This document shows, piece by piece, positions 9,401 to 15,924 of a stretch of DNA of 42,138 nt (within the stretch, counting starts at the first letter, position 1; each line of letters starts with the position of its first letter). Position numbers and translations under genes: made by a program. The notes under the pieces were generated by a model that worked only from the letters and a program-made list of their open reading frames with translations, searched no databases and was not told where the DNA came from. Location: IMG/VR virus record IMGVR_UViG_3300028835_001079, positions 1 through 42,138 of that record; one strand, given 5' to 3'. Origin of the DNA: a virus.

Positions 9401-9474
9401 GTCTTAGCCATCTTCTTGTCGAACTGGGTGGTGTCCGCACCGATTATGGCAAAGAGTTTTCCTATTACACTCAT
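6448..9474 (-). CDS. Tail tape measure protein
   Basis: A 1008-residue protein. It opens with KLFAIIGADTTQFDKKMAKT and a TP901-type core between about residues 55 and 330 (ATTIFSARQAADAMYYMASAG, LGLSLADVNPEMMSMEEIL), followed by hydrophobic helices at about 365-415. A long charged coiled coil (about 430-800, with runs such as EEEERVKKREEF) comes next, then a Gly/Ala/Ile-Pro rich tail. The tape measure sets tail length and helps DNA passage; at 1.5 angstrom per residue a helix of this size predicts a tail of about 150 nm. It lies directly after the frameshifted chaperones, as expected. Start: ATG 9474, with AAGGATGG upstream. Confidence 0.95.
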   Translation of the reverse strand: MSVIGKLFAIIGADTTQFDKKMAKTGKRMSKLGKNLTMKLTLPLLALAGAAVKAGADFEYAMTNAWAVTGEGEKALTAMTAKAREMGATTIFSARQAADAMYYMASAGWDSKKMADAIQPTLDLAAATQSDLAFATEAVISSMNQFQISTKDTGRVTNVFAAAIMNSQATLEKLKISMTFIGPLAHSLGYEIEETTATLMALYNAGYEASTAGTALRMALAKLTEGTGRTKEGLATLGLSLADVNPEMMSMEEILQKLKDAGAGASDVIKIFGVRSGPAMAALLSQGARKIAEFEEKITDTNAAAEMAEKQIRTFQGSIKLLISIINEACIQIFAVLGPIIKDLIDNKIRPAIEAFTKLTDKKKKMIMVIAGLTAVIPPLILLIGKLVTVLGVMGLKMMALLGPIGMVVAGFIGLKLKIFETGIALDKFSKKNMENMREKLREMNKALGRVVGFDELKEKALNSGEIIDKAWGKFCMRLQKNFGNLAKTWKQLLDGQIKGAEDLTSLYWTMIKEEEERVKKREEFDARLAKLAERDKREAEMKKEARITLKVAEEAYTGTIGDQEDAIKRINSVLAAGVTIVKDESGEKRRQYDLSVAYITKLNETKEALERKIKAKKDELEAEEEYTSYLESKGIKTIETKMKRVAELERILNKAHQEYKAGNLELKEYVRLIKEINDAIKDLRETLGLTPLPPMSMDLSGVIEALEGVDQQITYYGTKSWKQKVEEFAEDFQGAMGKVREYTDLIIPEIDELFGLMYQKQMVRIENEEKKQTDALESWYEREKTKLETTITNEEELVAALEALDEEKARKKDALQHKMDKERREVERKAAARAKAIALMEAIVYTASAVAEALPKIFKAVAVGVLGAAQIATIMSTPLPALKKGGIVEKHMVAELAEERPEVVAPLEKLVEIIKKAVIPIIPPPQIIIPQVATIPALASAGGLGRAMMAERGGFAGAGEAGARRLQTIHLHQTIRIGEDTIKKKITKIVMDEGELGNLTLPAKVIK

Positions 9475-9490
9475 CTGTCAATCGCCATCC

Positions 9491-10311
9491 TTACTTGCTC
9501 TTGGATTGTCTTTTTCCAAAGTTAACCACCTTCACTGGCTTCCGTTTGCCTGACTTGATTTCCTTGTATATTCCCTCAAAATACTTCGCCCTCCTTTTCA
9601 AGTTCTCCTTGTGCTTTTTCCAGTCTTCCTCCGTCTTGAACTTCTTCTCCACGATCTCCTCGAAGAAATCCGGCCCCATGAGCTGCTCGGGGGTCAGTAG
9701 TTTCTTGAGCGGTCCGCACAGAGACCAGCATCCGAGTCGTGCAATCTTGTACCACTCCTGCTTGTCCCTCCAGTCCCACGCCCTCACCATGGCGTTGAAC
9801 TCAACGAGTGTCAGCTTGTAAAATTCGTCCGGTTTCAGTCCTATTCTGCAGGCTGTCTTGAGGGCGACTGCCCAGTTCCACTCTTCTCCTTTTTCTTCTC
9901 TGTCACCCTTTCCTCTTTTTTTTCTTCCTCGTCGACCACCGAGCTTTCGAAATGCCCGATGACATCTTCTGAGATCTCCGCGATCTTCTGGAGCGACATC
10001 AGCTCGCCCACTTTCTCCTCCGTCAGTTCAGGGTCTTCCCATTTCAGGCCGATGTAGTACAGGAATCTCAGCATCTCGGCGTCCTTGGCGCATTGACCAA
10101 GGTAAAGGCTCAGGTTGTTCACCACCATGAACTTCTGCATCCTCTTCTCTTTGCAGCACTCCTCTCCTCTCTCGACCAAGTTGAGGCATTTGTCGCAGAG
10201 GCTGTACTTGTTCTGGACCTCGATGAGCGAATTCAGGTCGAACCTCATCTTTCGGGGCTTGTCCAGGTTCAGCACAACGAAGGGCAAGGTCTCCTTGCTT
10301 TTCTCTTCCAT
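9491..10311 (-). CDS. Tail assembly chaperone, long frameshift product (GT type)
   Basis: The product is read from 10311 to 9916, then continues in the -1 frame from 9916 to the stop at 9491, giving about 273 residues. The -1 frame is open across the whole slip region and encodes RGKGDREEKGEEWNWAVALK and then CRIGLKPDEFYKLTLVEF before the first in-frame ATG at 9790. The W-x-x-A...GL-P-x-E-F-x-x-LT-x-x-EF pattern is the hallmark of the T domain of G-T chaperones and would be lost if the gene began at ATG 9790. In lambda and many siphoviruses G and GT bind the tape measure during tail assembly in a fixed ratio set by the frameshift. This explains the 50-base space between the ORFs at 9790 and 9841. 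Confidence 0.88.
9841..10311 (-). CDS. Tail assembly chaperone, short product (G type)
   Basis: A 156-residue zero-frame product that ends in TAG at 9841. It sits between the major tail protein and the tape measure, as expected for the G chaperone. Residues 12-35 form a compact start typical of the family, and the middle is helical. An insert with CDKC (39-42) and ECC (51-53) could bind a metal, which is unusual for a tail chaperone. The last 30 residues are Glu/Lys rich because they cover the A-rich slippery region. Residues Lys131-Lys132 are the slip codons. ATG 10311 is preceded by AAGG. Confidence 0.82.
   Translation of the reverse strand: MEEKSKETLPFVVLNLDKPRKMRFDLNSLIEVQNKYSLCDKCLNLVERGEECCKEKRMQKFMVVNNLSLYLGQCAKDAEMLRFLYYIGLKWEDPELTEEKVGELMSLQKIAEISEDVIGHFESSVVDEEEKKEERVTEKKKEKSGTGQSPSRQPAE
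9916..9922 (-). promoter_or_regulatory. Programmed -1 frameshift site (A AAA AAA)
   Basis: Eight A residues on the minus strand (9923-9916) sit in the zero frame as GAA AAA AAA GAG, which gives a perfect X XXY YYZ heptamer A AAA AAA. Slipping back one base enters the open -1 frame that encodes the T domain. A purine-rich stretch with AAAGGAG lies about 25 bases further on. I see no obvious strong pseudoknot, though the following 60 bases should be folded to check. Confidence 0.85.
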
Positions 10312-10319
10312 CGTTAGCC

Positions 10320-10778
10320 TTATACCGGCGGGCTCGGGACGGTGGCCGTGGTCTGGACGACCTCGCCCGTGAAGATGAGGCTGAACGAGTACGTGGCTTC
10401 TCCGAAAATGGGGGCTGATGCACTGAGTGCCGTGAGATACGCTTCTCCTGTGTAGATGAATGTGGTATCTCCCGCAACGTGGGACTTCAGGGTAAAGATA
10501 ACATCCAGCTTGGTTCCAAGCCCCATGTAGGTGAACAGGTCATCGAACTGCCACTCGTCGGCGGGGTCTACATCCCTGCAGACAATCAGGCCGTCCCCGT
10601 CCAGGGTCGCTCCGATGTCCGCCACCTCATTCCTTCTCCACTTGCTCGTGCCTCGGGCCACGAAATTTCCATAGCTCGCTCTGTCGACGCTCATGGAGAA
10701 TGTCCGCGTTGCCGCTACTGCCTGCGTTTGGACCATCAGGGTGCAATGTTCACCGGGAATCGTTACATGGTCTGCCAT
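10320..10778 (-). CDS. Major tail (tube) protein
   Basis: A 152-residue beta-rich protein behind AGGAGGAAAAA and ATG 10778, immediately before the tail chaperones, which is where siphoviruses encode the tail tube subunit. Segments such as ATYSFSLIFTGEVVQT and VDRASYGNFVARGTSKWRR suit a tube-forming beta sandwich. No enzyme motifs. The two glycosyltransferase genes directly upstream make this protein, which is made in many copies, a candidate acceptor for sugar; that is inference. Confidence 0.72.
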   Translation of the reverse strand: MADHVTIPGEHCTLMVQTQAVAATRTFSMSVDRASYGNFVARGTSKWRRNEVADIGATLDGDGLIVCRDVDPADEWQFDDLFTYMGLGTKLDVIFTLKSHVAGDTTFIYTGEAYLTALSASAPIFGEATYSFSLIFTGEVVQTTATVPSPPV

Positions 10779-10800
10779 TTTTTCCTCCTATTGATTTATT

Positions 10801-11667
10801 TCATGGACGCTTTGGATTAGCCTCATTGGCTATGCCCATGTTTTTATTCTTTTCTTTTATCAGGTAATACATGTACTCGGGAAAAGGGACGACCCTTTTT
10901 CCCTTTCCATCGTGTGTCGGCTTTTCAATGGGACTCACATTATCCACATAGTCCATCTTTTTGTGGAATGTATGCCAGTCATCCATCCTTGTCCTGTGTC
11001 TCCAGTACAACTTGGAAGGGCTTTTATTGATATGCTTTCCCACCACGTCCGGGGTGGCGGCCAGCTTCCAGATTCCCTCTCTCTTCAGCCGGATCGAAAA
11101 CTCGACATGCTCCCACGAGCATTTCAAGTTCGGGTCCCATCTCAGCTCGGGAACATTCCTCATCATCAGGAACTGGTAGGCGTGGTCTACATAGTGATAC
11201 TTCACGCCATCCGCCTCCATCATCTCTTTCTCCTGGGTAGGCATGACAAGCCAGAATTTGTCTCTATCGTTGATAATGAGATTGTTCAAATATTTTTTCT
11301 TCTTCCCGTAGTAAATGAGCTCTCCGGTAATGACTCCGACCTTCGCATCATGCTCCAGGACCTTCCTGAAATTATCCAGCTTCGTCTCCTCCGTAAATTC
11401 GTAGTCGTCATCGCACACGACCACATACTCGGTTCCTGCTTCGTTTACTGCTTTGTTCCTGGACTTGGACACGCCCGAATCGAAGGGAAGCCTCAGGTAT
11501 CGACAGCCGTATCCGTTCACAATCTCGTCTTCAAGTTCCGGTCTTTTCTTCCCGTTGTCGCTCACGATGATGCCGATGTCGGGATAGAATCGTCTCACGC
11601 TCTGGAGAAATCCCCGTACCATATCCGGTCTCTCGAAGGTCGTTACCACAATAGTTACATCTTCCAT
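10801..11667 (-). CDS. Glycosyltransferase family 2 (GT-A fold)
   Basis: A 288-residue enzyme. It begins with VTIVVTTFERP and IIVSDNGK (33-40) for nucleotide binding, then PFDSGVSKSRNKAV (61-74), the DxD motif as VCDDDYEF (84-91), and WEHVEF (185-190), the expected place for the catalytic base. It overlaps the upstream glycosyltransferase by 13 bases, so the two are translated together. Such enzymes move a sugar from a nucleotide donor to an acceptor. Because the gene lies in the middle of the tail operon rather than in an accessory island, a virion protein is a likely acceptor. Base composition is like that of its neighbours. Confidence 0.88.
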   Translation of the reverse strand: MEDVTIVVTTFERPDMVRGFLQSVRRFYPDIGIIVSDNGKKRPELEDEIVNGYGCRYLRLPFDSGVSKSRNKAVNEAGTEYVVVCDDDYEFTEETKLDNFRKVLEHDAKVGVITGELIYYGKKKKYLNNLIINDRDKFWLVMPTQEKEMMEADGVKYHYVDHAYQFLMMRNVPELRWDPNLKCSWEHVEFSIRLKREGIWKLAATPDVVGKHINKSPSKLYWRHRTRMDDWHTFHKKMDYVDNVSPIEKPTHDGKGKRVVPFPEYMYYLIKEKNKNMGIANEANPKRP

Positions 11668-12527
11668 GCTAATGATATGAACCTCCTTGCTATTTCCATG
11701 TAATTGTTGTTCTGAAATATAAGCCTTCTGTTTTTATAACCCTGTTCCTGATTGTATTTTTTAAGCTCTTTTTCCAAATCTCGGAATGAGCAGAGGCTGA
11801 TTTCATTGCATCGGCCACTCATGTTTTTCTTCCAATATTCATAGAATGTGCTACTGTCAACAAATCCATCCATGATCGGCGCGAGTCTCTTTCCGTTATT
11901 CATCCCCACCACGATGACATTCTTCCCCATCGACATCGCCTCGTATACTGGCCTCCCGCTTCCGATGAGGAGGTCCACCTCCGCTATGCCCTTTTCAATG
12001 GCAGAGATCATCTTGGGGCTTATCACCTTCACTTCAAGTCCCGTCGCCTCCATTTCCTCTACGAAGAATGTCTTGTTCCAGGACATAAGAAAGCCCACCG
12101 TTTTCAAAGATTCGCTGCACTCCGAATGATGAAACTTATCGAAGTCAATCGGCTGCCTCATAATCGCATCAGCATGAAAACCTTTTTTCCTGAAATTGTC
12201 GGCAACCTCTTCTGAGACGGCAATATACGCATCCGCGCCTTTCACCGGCTGTTCTGGCGGCGGTATGATGCCATGTGCTATGAACACCTTTTTGCCCTTG
12301 ATCTTTTTAAGGTCTTTCAGGACATCTCCGGTGTTGCACAGGATCAGGTCGTATTCTTTATCCAGCTTGATCGGAAGTTCTCTGAACACAGGGTTAATCT
12401 TCGGGAAATGGGCAAAGACATGGACCTCATGGTCGAGTTTCCTGAATGCCTTGAGCATCGTTAGCGCCCACGTTGCTATGCCGTTCCAAAAGCTTCCCAA
12501 ATCCCATACTCCTATTAGTATCTTCAT
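11655..12527 (-). CDS. Glycosyltransferase, GT-B fold (family 4-like)
   Basis: A 290-residue protein with a Rossmann-like start MKILIGVWDLGSFWNGIATW and the C-terminal donor-binding segment SGRPVYEAMSMGKNVIVVG (190-208), whose Glu/Gly-Lys pattern is that of family 4 enzymes. AYIAVSEEVADNFRKKGF (100-117) matches the inter-domain helix of the same fold. It is shorter than the usual 350-400 residues, so the acceptor domain is reduced. ATG 12527 follows AGGTGTGATGACGAG. It precedes the GT2 gene with overlapping ends, so it most likely works in the same modification step or the next one. Acceptor and donor unknown. Confidence 0.83.
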   Translation of the reverse strand: MKILIGVWDLGSFWNGIATWALTMLKAFRKLDHEVHVFAHFPKINPVFRELPIKLDKEYDLILCNTGDVLKDLKKIKGKKVFIAHGIIPPPEQPVKGADAYIAVSEEVADNFRKKGFHADAIMRQPIDFDKFHHSECSESLKTVGFLMSWNKTFFVEEMEATGLEVKVISPKMISAIEKGIAEVDLLIGSGRPVYEAMSMGKNVIVVGMNNGKRLAPIMDGFVDSSTFYEYWKKNMSGRCNEISLCSFRDLEKELKKYNQEQGYKNRRLIFQNNNYMEIARRFISLAWKM

Positions 12528-12534
12528 CTCGTCA

Positions 12535-12942
12535 TCACACCTTGTTCATCAGGATCATGAACGTCACCGTCCCCTGATAATTGAGTCCCGGCTCCTTCTC
12601 CAGCCTCCGGACCTGCCCCGTCCTGTATGTCTTCTGGACCTCCTGCCAGCCCGCTATCGTTACCAGCTGTGCCGTCATTGTCTCCACGATCTCCGCCATG
12701 ATTCCGTAGCACTCGAACTTTCCTCCTGCGTCTTTGCTCCATACATGGAACGGCCAAGTTACCAGTCTGCCCTTGACTCCACGTGCTTCGCTCTCCGTGT
12801 CCACTGGCTCCCCGAAGGTCATGTAGGGATGGACTGCCTTGTCCGGCACCTCGTCATAGACATTCCCCGTGATGACGCCCTGCAGCAGGGTGTAATACGC
12901 CGTCTGCATGGCCTCGTAGGGTACGCTCGTGTCTATGCTCAT
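12535..12942 (-). CDS. Tail terminator / tail completion protein (DUF3168-like)
   Basis: A 135-residue protein starting at ATG 12942, with TTGGAGTCGTT upstream; the start overlaps the previous stop by ATGA. The N-terminal YEAMQTAYYTLLQGVITG, the VHPYMTFGEP strand, VTWPFHVWSKDAGG and VETMTAQLV are the sequence landmarks of DUF3168 proteins, which cap the tail tube end next to the head. The order connector, stopper, gp10-like, terminator, tube fits. Longer in-frame sequence before 12942 is a shadow of the gp10-like gene. Confidence 0.8.
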   Translation of the reverse strand: MSIDTSVPYEAMQTAYYTLLQGVITGNVYDEVPDKAVHPYMTFGEPVDTESEARGVKGRLVTWPFHVWSKDAGGKFECYGIMAEIVETMTAQLVTIAGWQEVQKTYRTGQVRRLEKEPGLNYQGTVTFMILMNKV

Positions 12943-13361
12943 AACGACTCCAATTCCGTCTTTAGGGCGGCCGCCATCATAGCCATGTATTTCTCCTTGT
13001 TCATCGCAAATGCTGGCCACAGATAGGGCGATCTGTCCTCCACGGGTTCGGCATACTCCACATTCGTTCCCACTGCCGAGCAGAATCCTGGCATGACTGC
13101 CTCTGGAGAACCGACCCCGTCGTCGGCCTGCGCCGCTCCCGACACACTTCCTCTGTCCTTTCCGCTTCCCGTCCAGTTCACCGAAATCGAGCCTCTCAGC
13201 CTGCCCGTAAGGACTGGGCAGAAATACTTTGCCTGGTTATGCACCATCCAGGCTGCGGCCAGGACGACCTTCTCCGCCCTTTTTCTCACCTTTTTGGAGG
13301 CACGCTTCAGGTTCCGCACCATCGCCTCGGTGCCTCTGATTGAAATCGTAGGCTTTATCAT
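12939..13361 (-). CDS. HK97 gp10-like neck/tail protein
   Basis: A 140-residue protein. The Lys/Arg-rich N-terminal helix (LKRASKKVRKRAEKVVLAAA) followed by CPVLTGRLRGSI (the conserved P-x-x-T-G-x-L-R-x-S-I motif), VGTNVEYAEPVEDRSPYLWPAF and a C-terminal helix identifies the HK97 gp10 family, which takes part in head-tail joining. A Cys replaces the usual Ala or Ser in front of PVLTG. ATG 13361 is preceded by AGGTGGTGGG and overlaps the previous gene's end. Confidence 0.88.
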   Translation of the reverse strand: MIKPTISIRGTEAMVRNLKRASKKVRKRAEKVVLAAAWMVHNQAKYFCPVLTGRLRGSISVNWTGSGKDRGSVSGAAQADDGVGSPEAVMPGFCSAVGTNVEYAEPVEDRSPYLWPAFAMNKEKYMAMMAAALKTELESL

Positions 13362-13732
13362 CCCACCACCTGTGCCGAGTTGGGGTTCACGCCCCACTCT
13401 CCGTCCGGGGAGGGAAGCATCGGCTCCTTCTCGCAGATGACCCTCACATCATTGACCGTGTTCTTAACGACACCTCTCGCGATCAGGAATTCCGCTTTTA
13501 CCATGGCTGCGAACACCACATTGTTGAGCATCTTCTCCTCAATTATTTCCGCATTAGTCAGCCTGAATTGGAACATGTTCTTCAACAGTTCCCTCGATTT
13601 CGGCATCGATTCTACCCACGAGACCTGGGACGCCTTCGAGAGAGCCTCCCAGTCCGCCTCCTTCCATGCCTTATAGAATTCCGCCAATTTTCTCTGCGGA
13701 GTTCCTTCCTCATAGTCTTCCGGCTTAATCAT
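13358..13732 (-). CDS. Neck-region protein, possibly NTF2-like
   Basis: A 124-residue protein between the head-tail stopper and the gp10-like gene. Residues 15-40 (KLAEFYKAWKEADWEALSKASQ) resemble the opening helices of NTF2/SnoaL-like folds, and the rest alternates helix and strand. I cannot assign catalytic or binding residues. Both ends overlap neighbours (ATGATTAA at the start; ATGA at the end), so it belongs to the head-tail connection block. A virion or assembly role is likely, but the function is unknown. Confidence 0.6.
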   Translation of the reverse strand: MIKPEDYEEGTPQRKLAEFYKAWKEADWEALSKASQVSWVESMPKSRELLKNMFQFRLTNAEIIEEKMLNNVVFAAMVKAEFLIARGVVKNTVNDVRVICEKEPMLPSPDGEWGVNPNSAQVVG

Positions 13733-14069
13733 CCGTCATCTCCGTCACGGCCAGGAGCAGGTACCTGTCCTGCTCGTCCCAGTTGGCGATATGCTTCACG
13801 AGAAAAGTCCTGCCTCTGACATAAAGCCTGTCCCTGGTCGATATCTCCGGCTTGTGCCTCATCATCCAGACAAGGTCGGCAAACACCTTCTGCCTGTCGA
13901 AATACAGGATTTCAAGCCTCCTGGTCAAGGCCGCTAGCCGGCCTGGAACATTGTGATGCCTCATCTTCCAGGTCTTCGTGAGCTGGCCTCCCGCTCCAAT
14001 CGTCCCTTCATCAAGATACCTGATGTCTCCCTTCGTTCCTGCTTTCCTGATGATCGTTTTCAAGCTCAT
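13725..14069 (-). CDS. Head-tail stopper/adaptor protein (SPP1 gp16-like)
   Basis: A 114-residue, strongly basic, beta-rich protein. The pattern RLEILYFDRQKVFADLVWMMR, then RDRLYVRGRTFLVKHIANWDEQDRYLLLAVTE, is that of the small barrel head-tail adaptors: an early strand pair, the G-R-x-F-x-V-x-x-I strand and a final Y-L-x-L-x-x-x-E strand. They seal the connector after packaging. ATG 14069 follows AAAGGATAAAAA. It precedes the gp10-like and terminator genes in the standard order. Confidence 0.75.
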   Translation of the reverse strand: MSLKTIIRKAGTKGDIRYLDEGTIGAGGQLTKTWKMRHHNVPGRLAALTRRLEILYFDRQKVFADLVWMMRHKPEISTRDRLYVRGRTFLVKHIANWDEQDRYLLLAVTEMTDD

Positions 14070-14108
14070 TTTTTATCCTTTAAATAGCTGGAGTGTCACA
14101 CCGCATGA

Positions 14109-14267
14109 TTAGGCAGAAGGTTCCGCTCCCGATGCACCAGGAGCTTCACAAGCCACCTGTCCAGCAGACATTCCCGTCAACAGTGACACATTTAAACATC
14201 GCTTTCCCCAGCGACATCCCAAAGCATCAGCCTCATGAAGGCCTTTGCACGCTATTTTTTTCTTCAT
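14109..14267 (-). CDS. Small Cys-containing protein, hypothetical
   Basis: A 52-residue ORF whose ATG at 14267 overlaps the stop of the connector gene (ATGA) and is preceded by AGAGGCCGTTG. Cysteines at 7, 18, 24 and 40 (ACKGL, GCRWGKRC, ACEAP) could bind zinc, and the C-terminus is Ala/Gly/Ser rich. It fills the space between the connector and the stopper genes. I do not recognise a family. The coupled start and the absence of another gene here are the support. Confidence 0.5.
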   Translation of the reverse strand: MKKKIACKGLHEADALGCRWGKRCLNVSLLTGMSAGQVACEAPGASGAEPSA

Positions 14268-15607
14268 ATCAACGGCCTCTGGTATTTCTTCAAACCCTTC
14301 ATGTTCTCCGGGCTCAGTGCCTTCTCGATATCCGCTGCCGTCCAACTGTAGTCGAGAGCCTTTTCCGATTTTAGGGTCTCGTCATGCTCTCTGAGATTAT
14401 CCATATAAGCCACGAACTCGCAGCACCAGCCAACCAGGTCATACGGAATCGTGACATAGCCAGCCGTGTAGGAGACAAAGACATTGAGGAATCCTGCACT
14501 GGCTTGCGAAGACAGCTCAATTTCTCCTGTCTCCATGTCTATCTCCAAGCCTGACATCGGCTCGCAAGGCACTTGGATTTCCGTATCTTCCTGAAGGCAG
14601 AATCTCGAAAGATGGGTGAACAGGTCGGCTGTCAGCCACAGGGCATGGAGAGGATTTATGAGGCTCGCCGTCCATCCCGATACCGCATTCATCGCCGTGG
14701 CAAGCGCCGTCATCGTGGTTATCGTTTTGAGGTCATGGGTCGCATCCGTCGTCCCATCCCTCATCATCTTCACCGTCTGAGCCACTGCGTCTACCTCCAC
14801 ATAGGCATTCCTTGCGGTTGTGGAATCGCACCTCACCCGAATTACATCCTCCACGCCCTCGCAGACTTGGATTACAGCGGTCACAGGATAATTCTTGAGG
14901 AATATCGAGTTGCTCCCCCCGTCATACCTTTCGTTGACATACGCCCGAGTCTTGATATTCCGCCTCAAATACGACTCGATGGCGGAGCTCGCTCTGTCTA
15001 TCAGTTTCTCCAAGATGTAGTTGTCGTAGAAAATAAGCGTTTGTATGTCATCCGCTCCGAGGCAGTGCGTTGCGGCCATGTTCTTCAGGTCTGTGGACGG
15101 TGCGGACGCCCATCCTTCGAGGTTCGCCACCCATCCCGAGTTGACGTTTATGAAAGCCACCAGTTCAGAGAGCGTTGTGCAGCCGAGAATGCAGGTGGTT
15201 GCCGTCACCGCTCCCGGGTTCACGGTCAAATCGTCTATTGTGAAACTGGTATCGTTGGTCAAAGCCGTTATCTCGTATGTGTTCCCGTTGACCGAAACAT
15301 CACCCGTGAAGACAACCAAATCGCCGACCTTCAAGCCCTCCGTCTCCGCTGTCGTGCAAATGCCGTTCGTGATGCCGGTGACGACCACAGGAGTGCCACC
15401 TGTCAAATCGATGGCGTTCGAACTCGCATCAAGTCCTCCGGTTATGACCAAAGTCAGCGTGTTTCCCGCCTTGCCCACCGTGGCGTTCGTCGCATCCCCG
15501 GACGAACAGTAGATGCTGAGGGCATCCGCCTCAAGCTCGGCACTTCCTATCTCCGCCCAGCTCTTGTAGTCCTCCAGGGTTATCAGCGAATAAGCTTCGA
15601 CACTCAT
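14264..15607 (-). CDS. Head-tail connector (gp6-like) with large inserted domains
   Basis: A 447-residue protein; ordinary connectors of this class have 100-200. The core is recognisable in pieces: MSVEAYSLITLEDYKSWAEI at the start, ILEKLIDRASSAIESYLRRNI (about 197-217) with the following DGGSNSIFLKNYPVTAV, and the C-terminal YVTIPYDLVGWCCEFVAYM. Two inserts interrupt it, each with a beta part followed by a helix ending in N-x-x-SGW-x-A (FINVNSGWVANL and MNAVSGWTASL), so they appear to be copies of the same module. The first insert also holds a small Ig-like beta domain (VVVTGITNGICTTAETEGLKV). The inserts probably face outward. Start: AGGAGAGATGAG then ATG 15607. Confidence 0.75.
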   Translation of the reverse strand: MSVEAYSLITLEDYKSWAEIGSAELEADALSIYCSSGDATNATVGKAGNTLTLVITGGLDASSNAIDLTGGTPVVVTGITNGICTTAETEGLKVGDLVVFTGDVSVNGNTYEITALTNDTSFTIDDLTVNPGAVTATTCILGCTTLSELVAFINVNSGWVANLEGWASAPSTDLKNMAATHCLGADDIQTLIFYDNYILEKLIDRASSAIESYLRRNIKTRAYVNERYDGGSNSIFLKNYPVTAVIQVCEGVEDVIRVRCDSTTARNAYVEVDAVAQTVKMMRDGTTDATHDLKTITTMTALATAMNAVSGWTASLINPLHALWLTADLFTHLSRFCLQEDTEIQVPCEPMSGLEIDMETGEIELSSQASAGFLNVFVSYTAGYVTIPYDLVGWCCEFVAYMDNLREHDETLKSEKALDYSWTAADIEKALSPENMKGLKKYQRPLI

Positions 15608-15617
15608 CTCATCTCTC

Positions 15618-15914
15618 CTACACGACCTTCACCAGGACCGAGTCTTTGCCCGGTCTGTTGTAAATATGCCCTACAGAGGTCGTCACCTTGAATAGGACTT
15701 CATAGTTCACTCCGGAGTTTCCTCCGGATATCATCTGGCTGACCTCTCTGCCATCCGCGCTTATCTGGGGATCTCCCACTACCGTCAATCCTTCCGGGCT
15801 TATTCCGACCGTCACGCCAATCACGGTTTCGCCAGCCAAGAGGTCTGGCGTCTTGTATTTAAGTCCCACAGCAAACTTTTCCGAAGTTGCCTTCTTGACG
15901 AATTTTTCAGCCAT
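15618..15914 (-). CDS. Small virion structural protein, hypothetical
   Basis: A 98-residue protein starting at ATG 15914 behind GAGGTCGAAC. It is beta-rich (TVIGVTVGISPEGLTVVGD, NYEVLFKVTTSVGHIYNR, VLVKVV), like the Ig-like phage proteins (VxxVTVTVSPEG type) found between capsid and connector genes. It probably decorates the virion. No catalytic motifs. An extra 12 residues in frame before this start are the end of the previous gene read in another frame. Confidence 0.65.
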   Translation of the reverse strand: MAEKFVKKATSEKFAVGLKYKTPDLLAGETVIGVTVGISPEGLTVVGDPQISADGREVSQMISGGNSGVNYEVLFKVTTSVGHIYNRPGKDSVLVKVV

Positions 15915-15924
15915 GTTCGACCTC

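Noticed and set aside
9491-9790. Independent 99-residue gene after the tail chaperone
   Set aside because: The -1 frame is open upstream back to the A AAA AAA site and holds the conserved T-domain start, so it is the end of the frameshift product.
14014-14382. Additional shadow frames such as the one extending the small Cys gene to 14345
   Set aside because: The extension lies in the connector gene; coupling at ATGA fixes the start at 14267.
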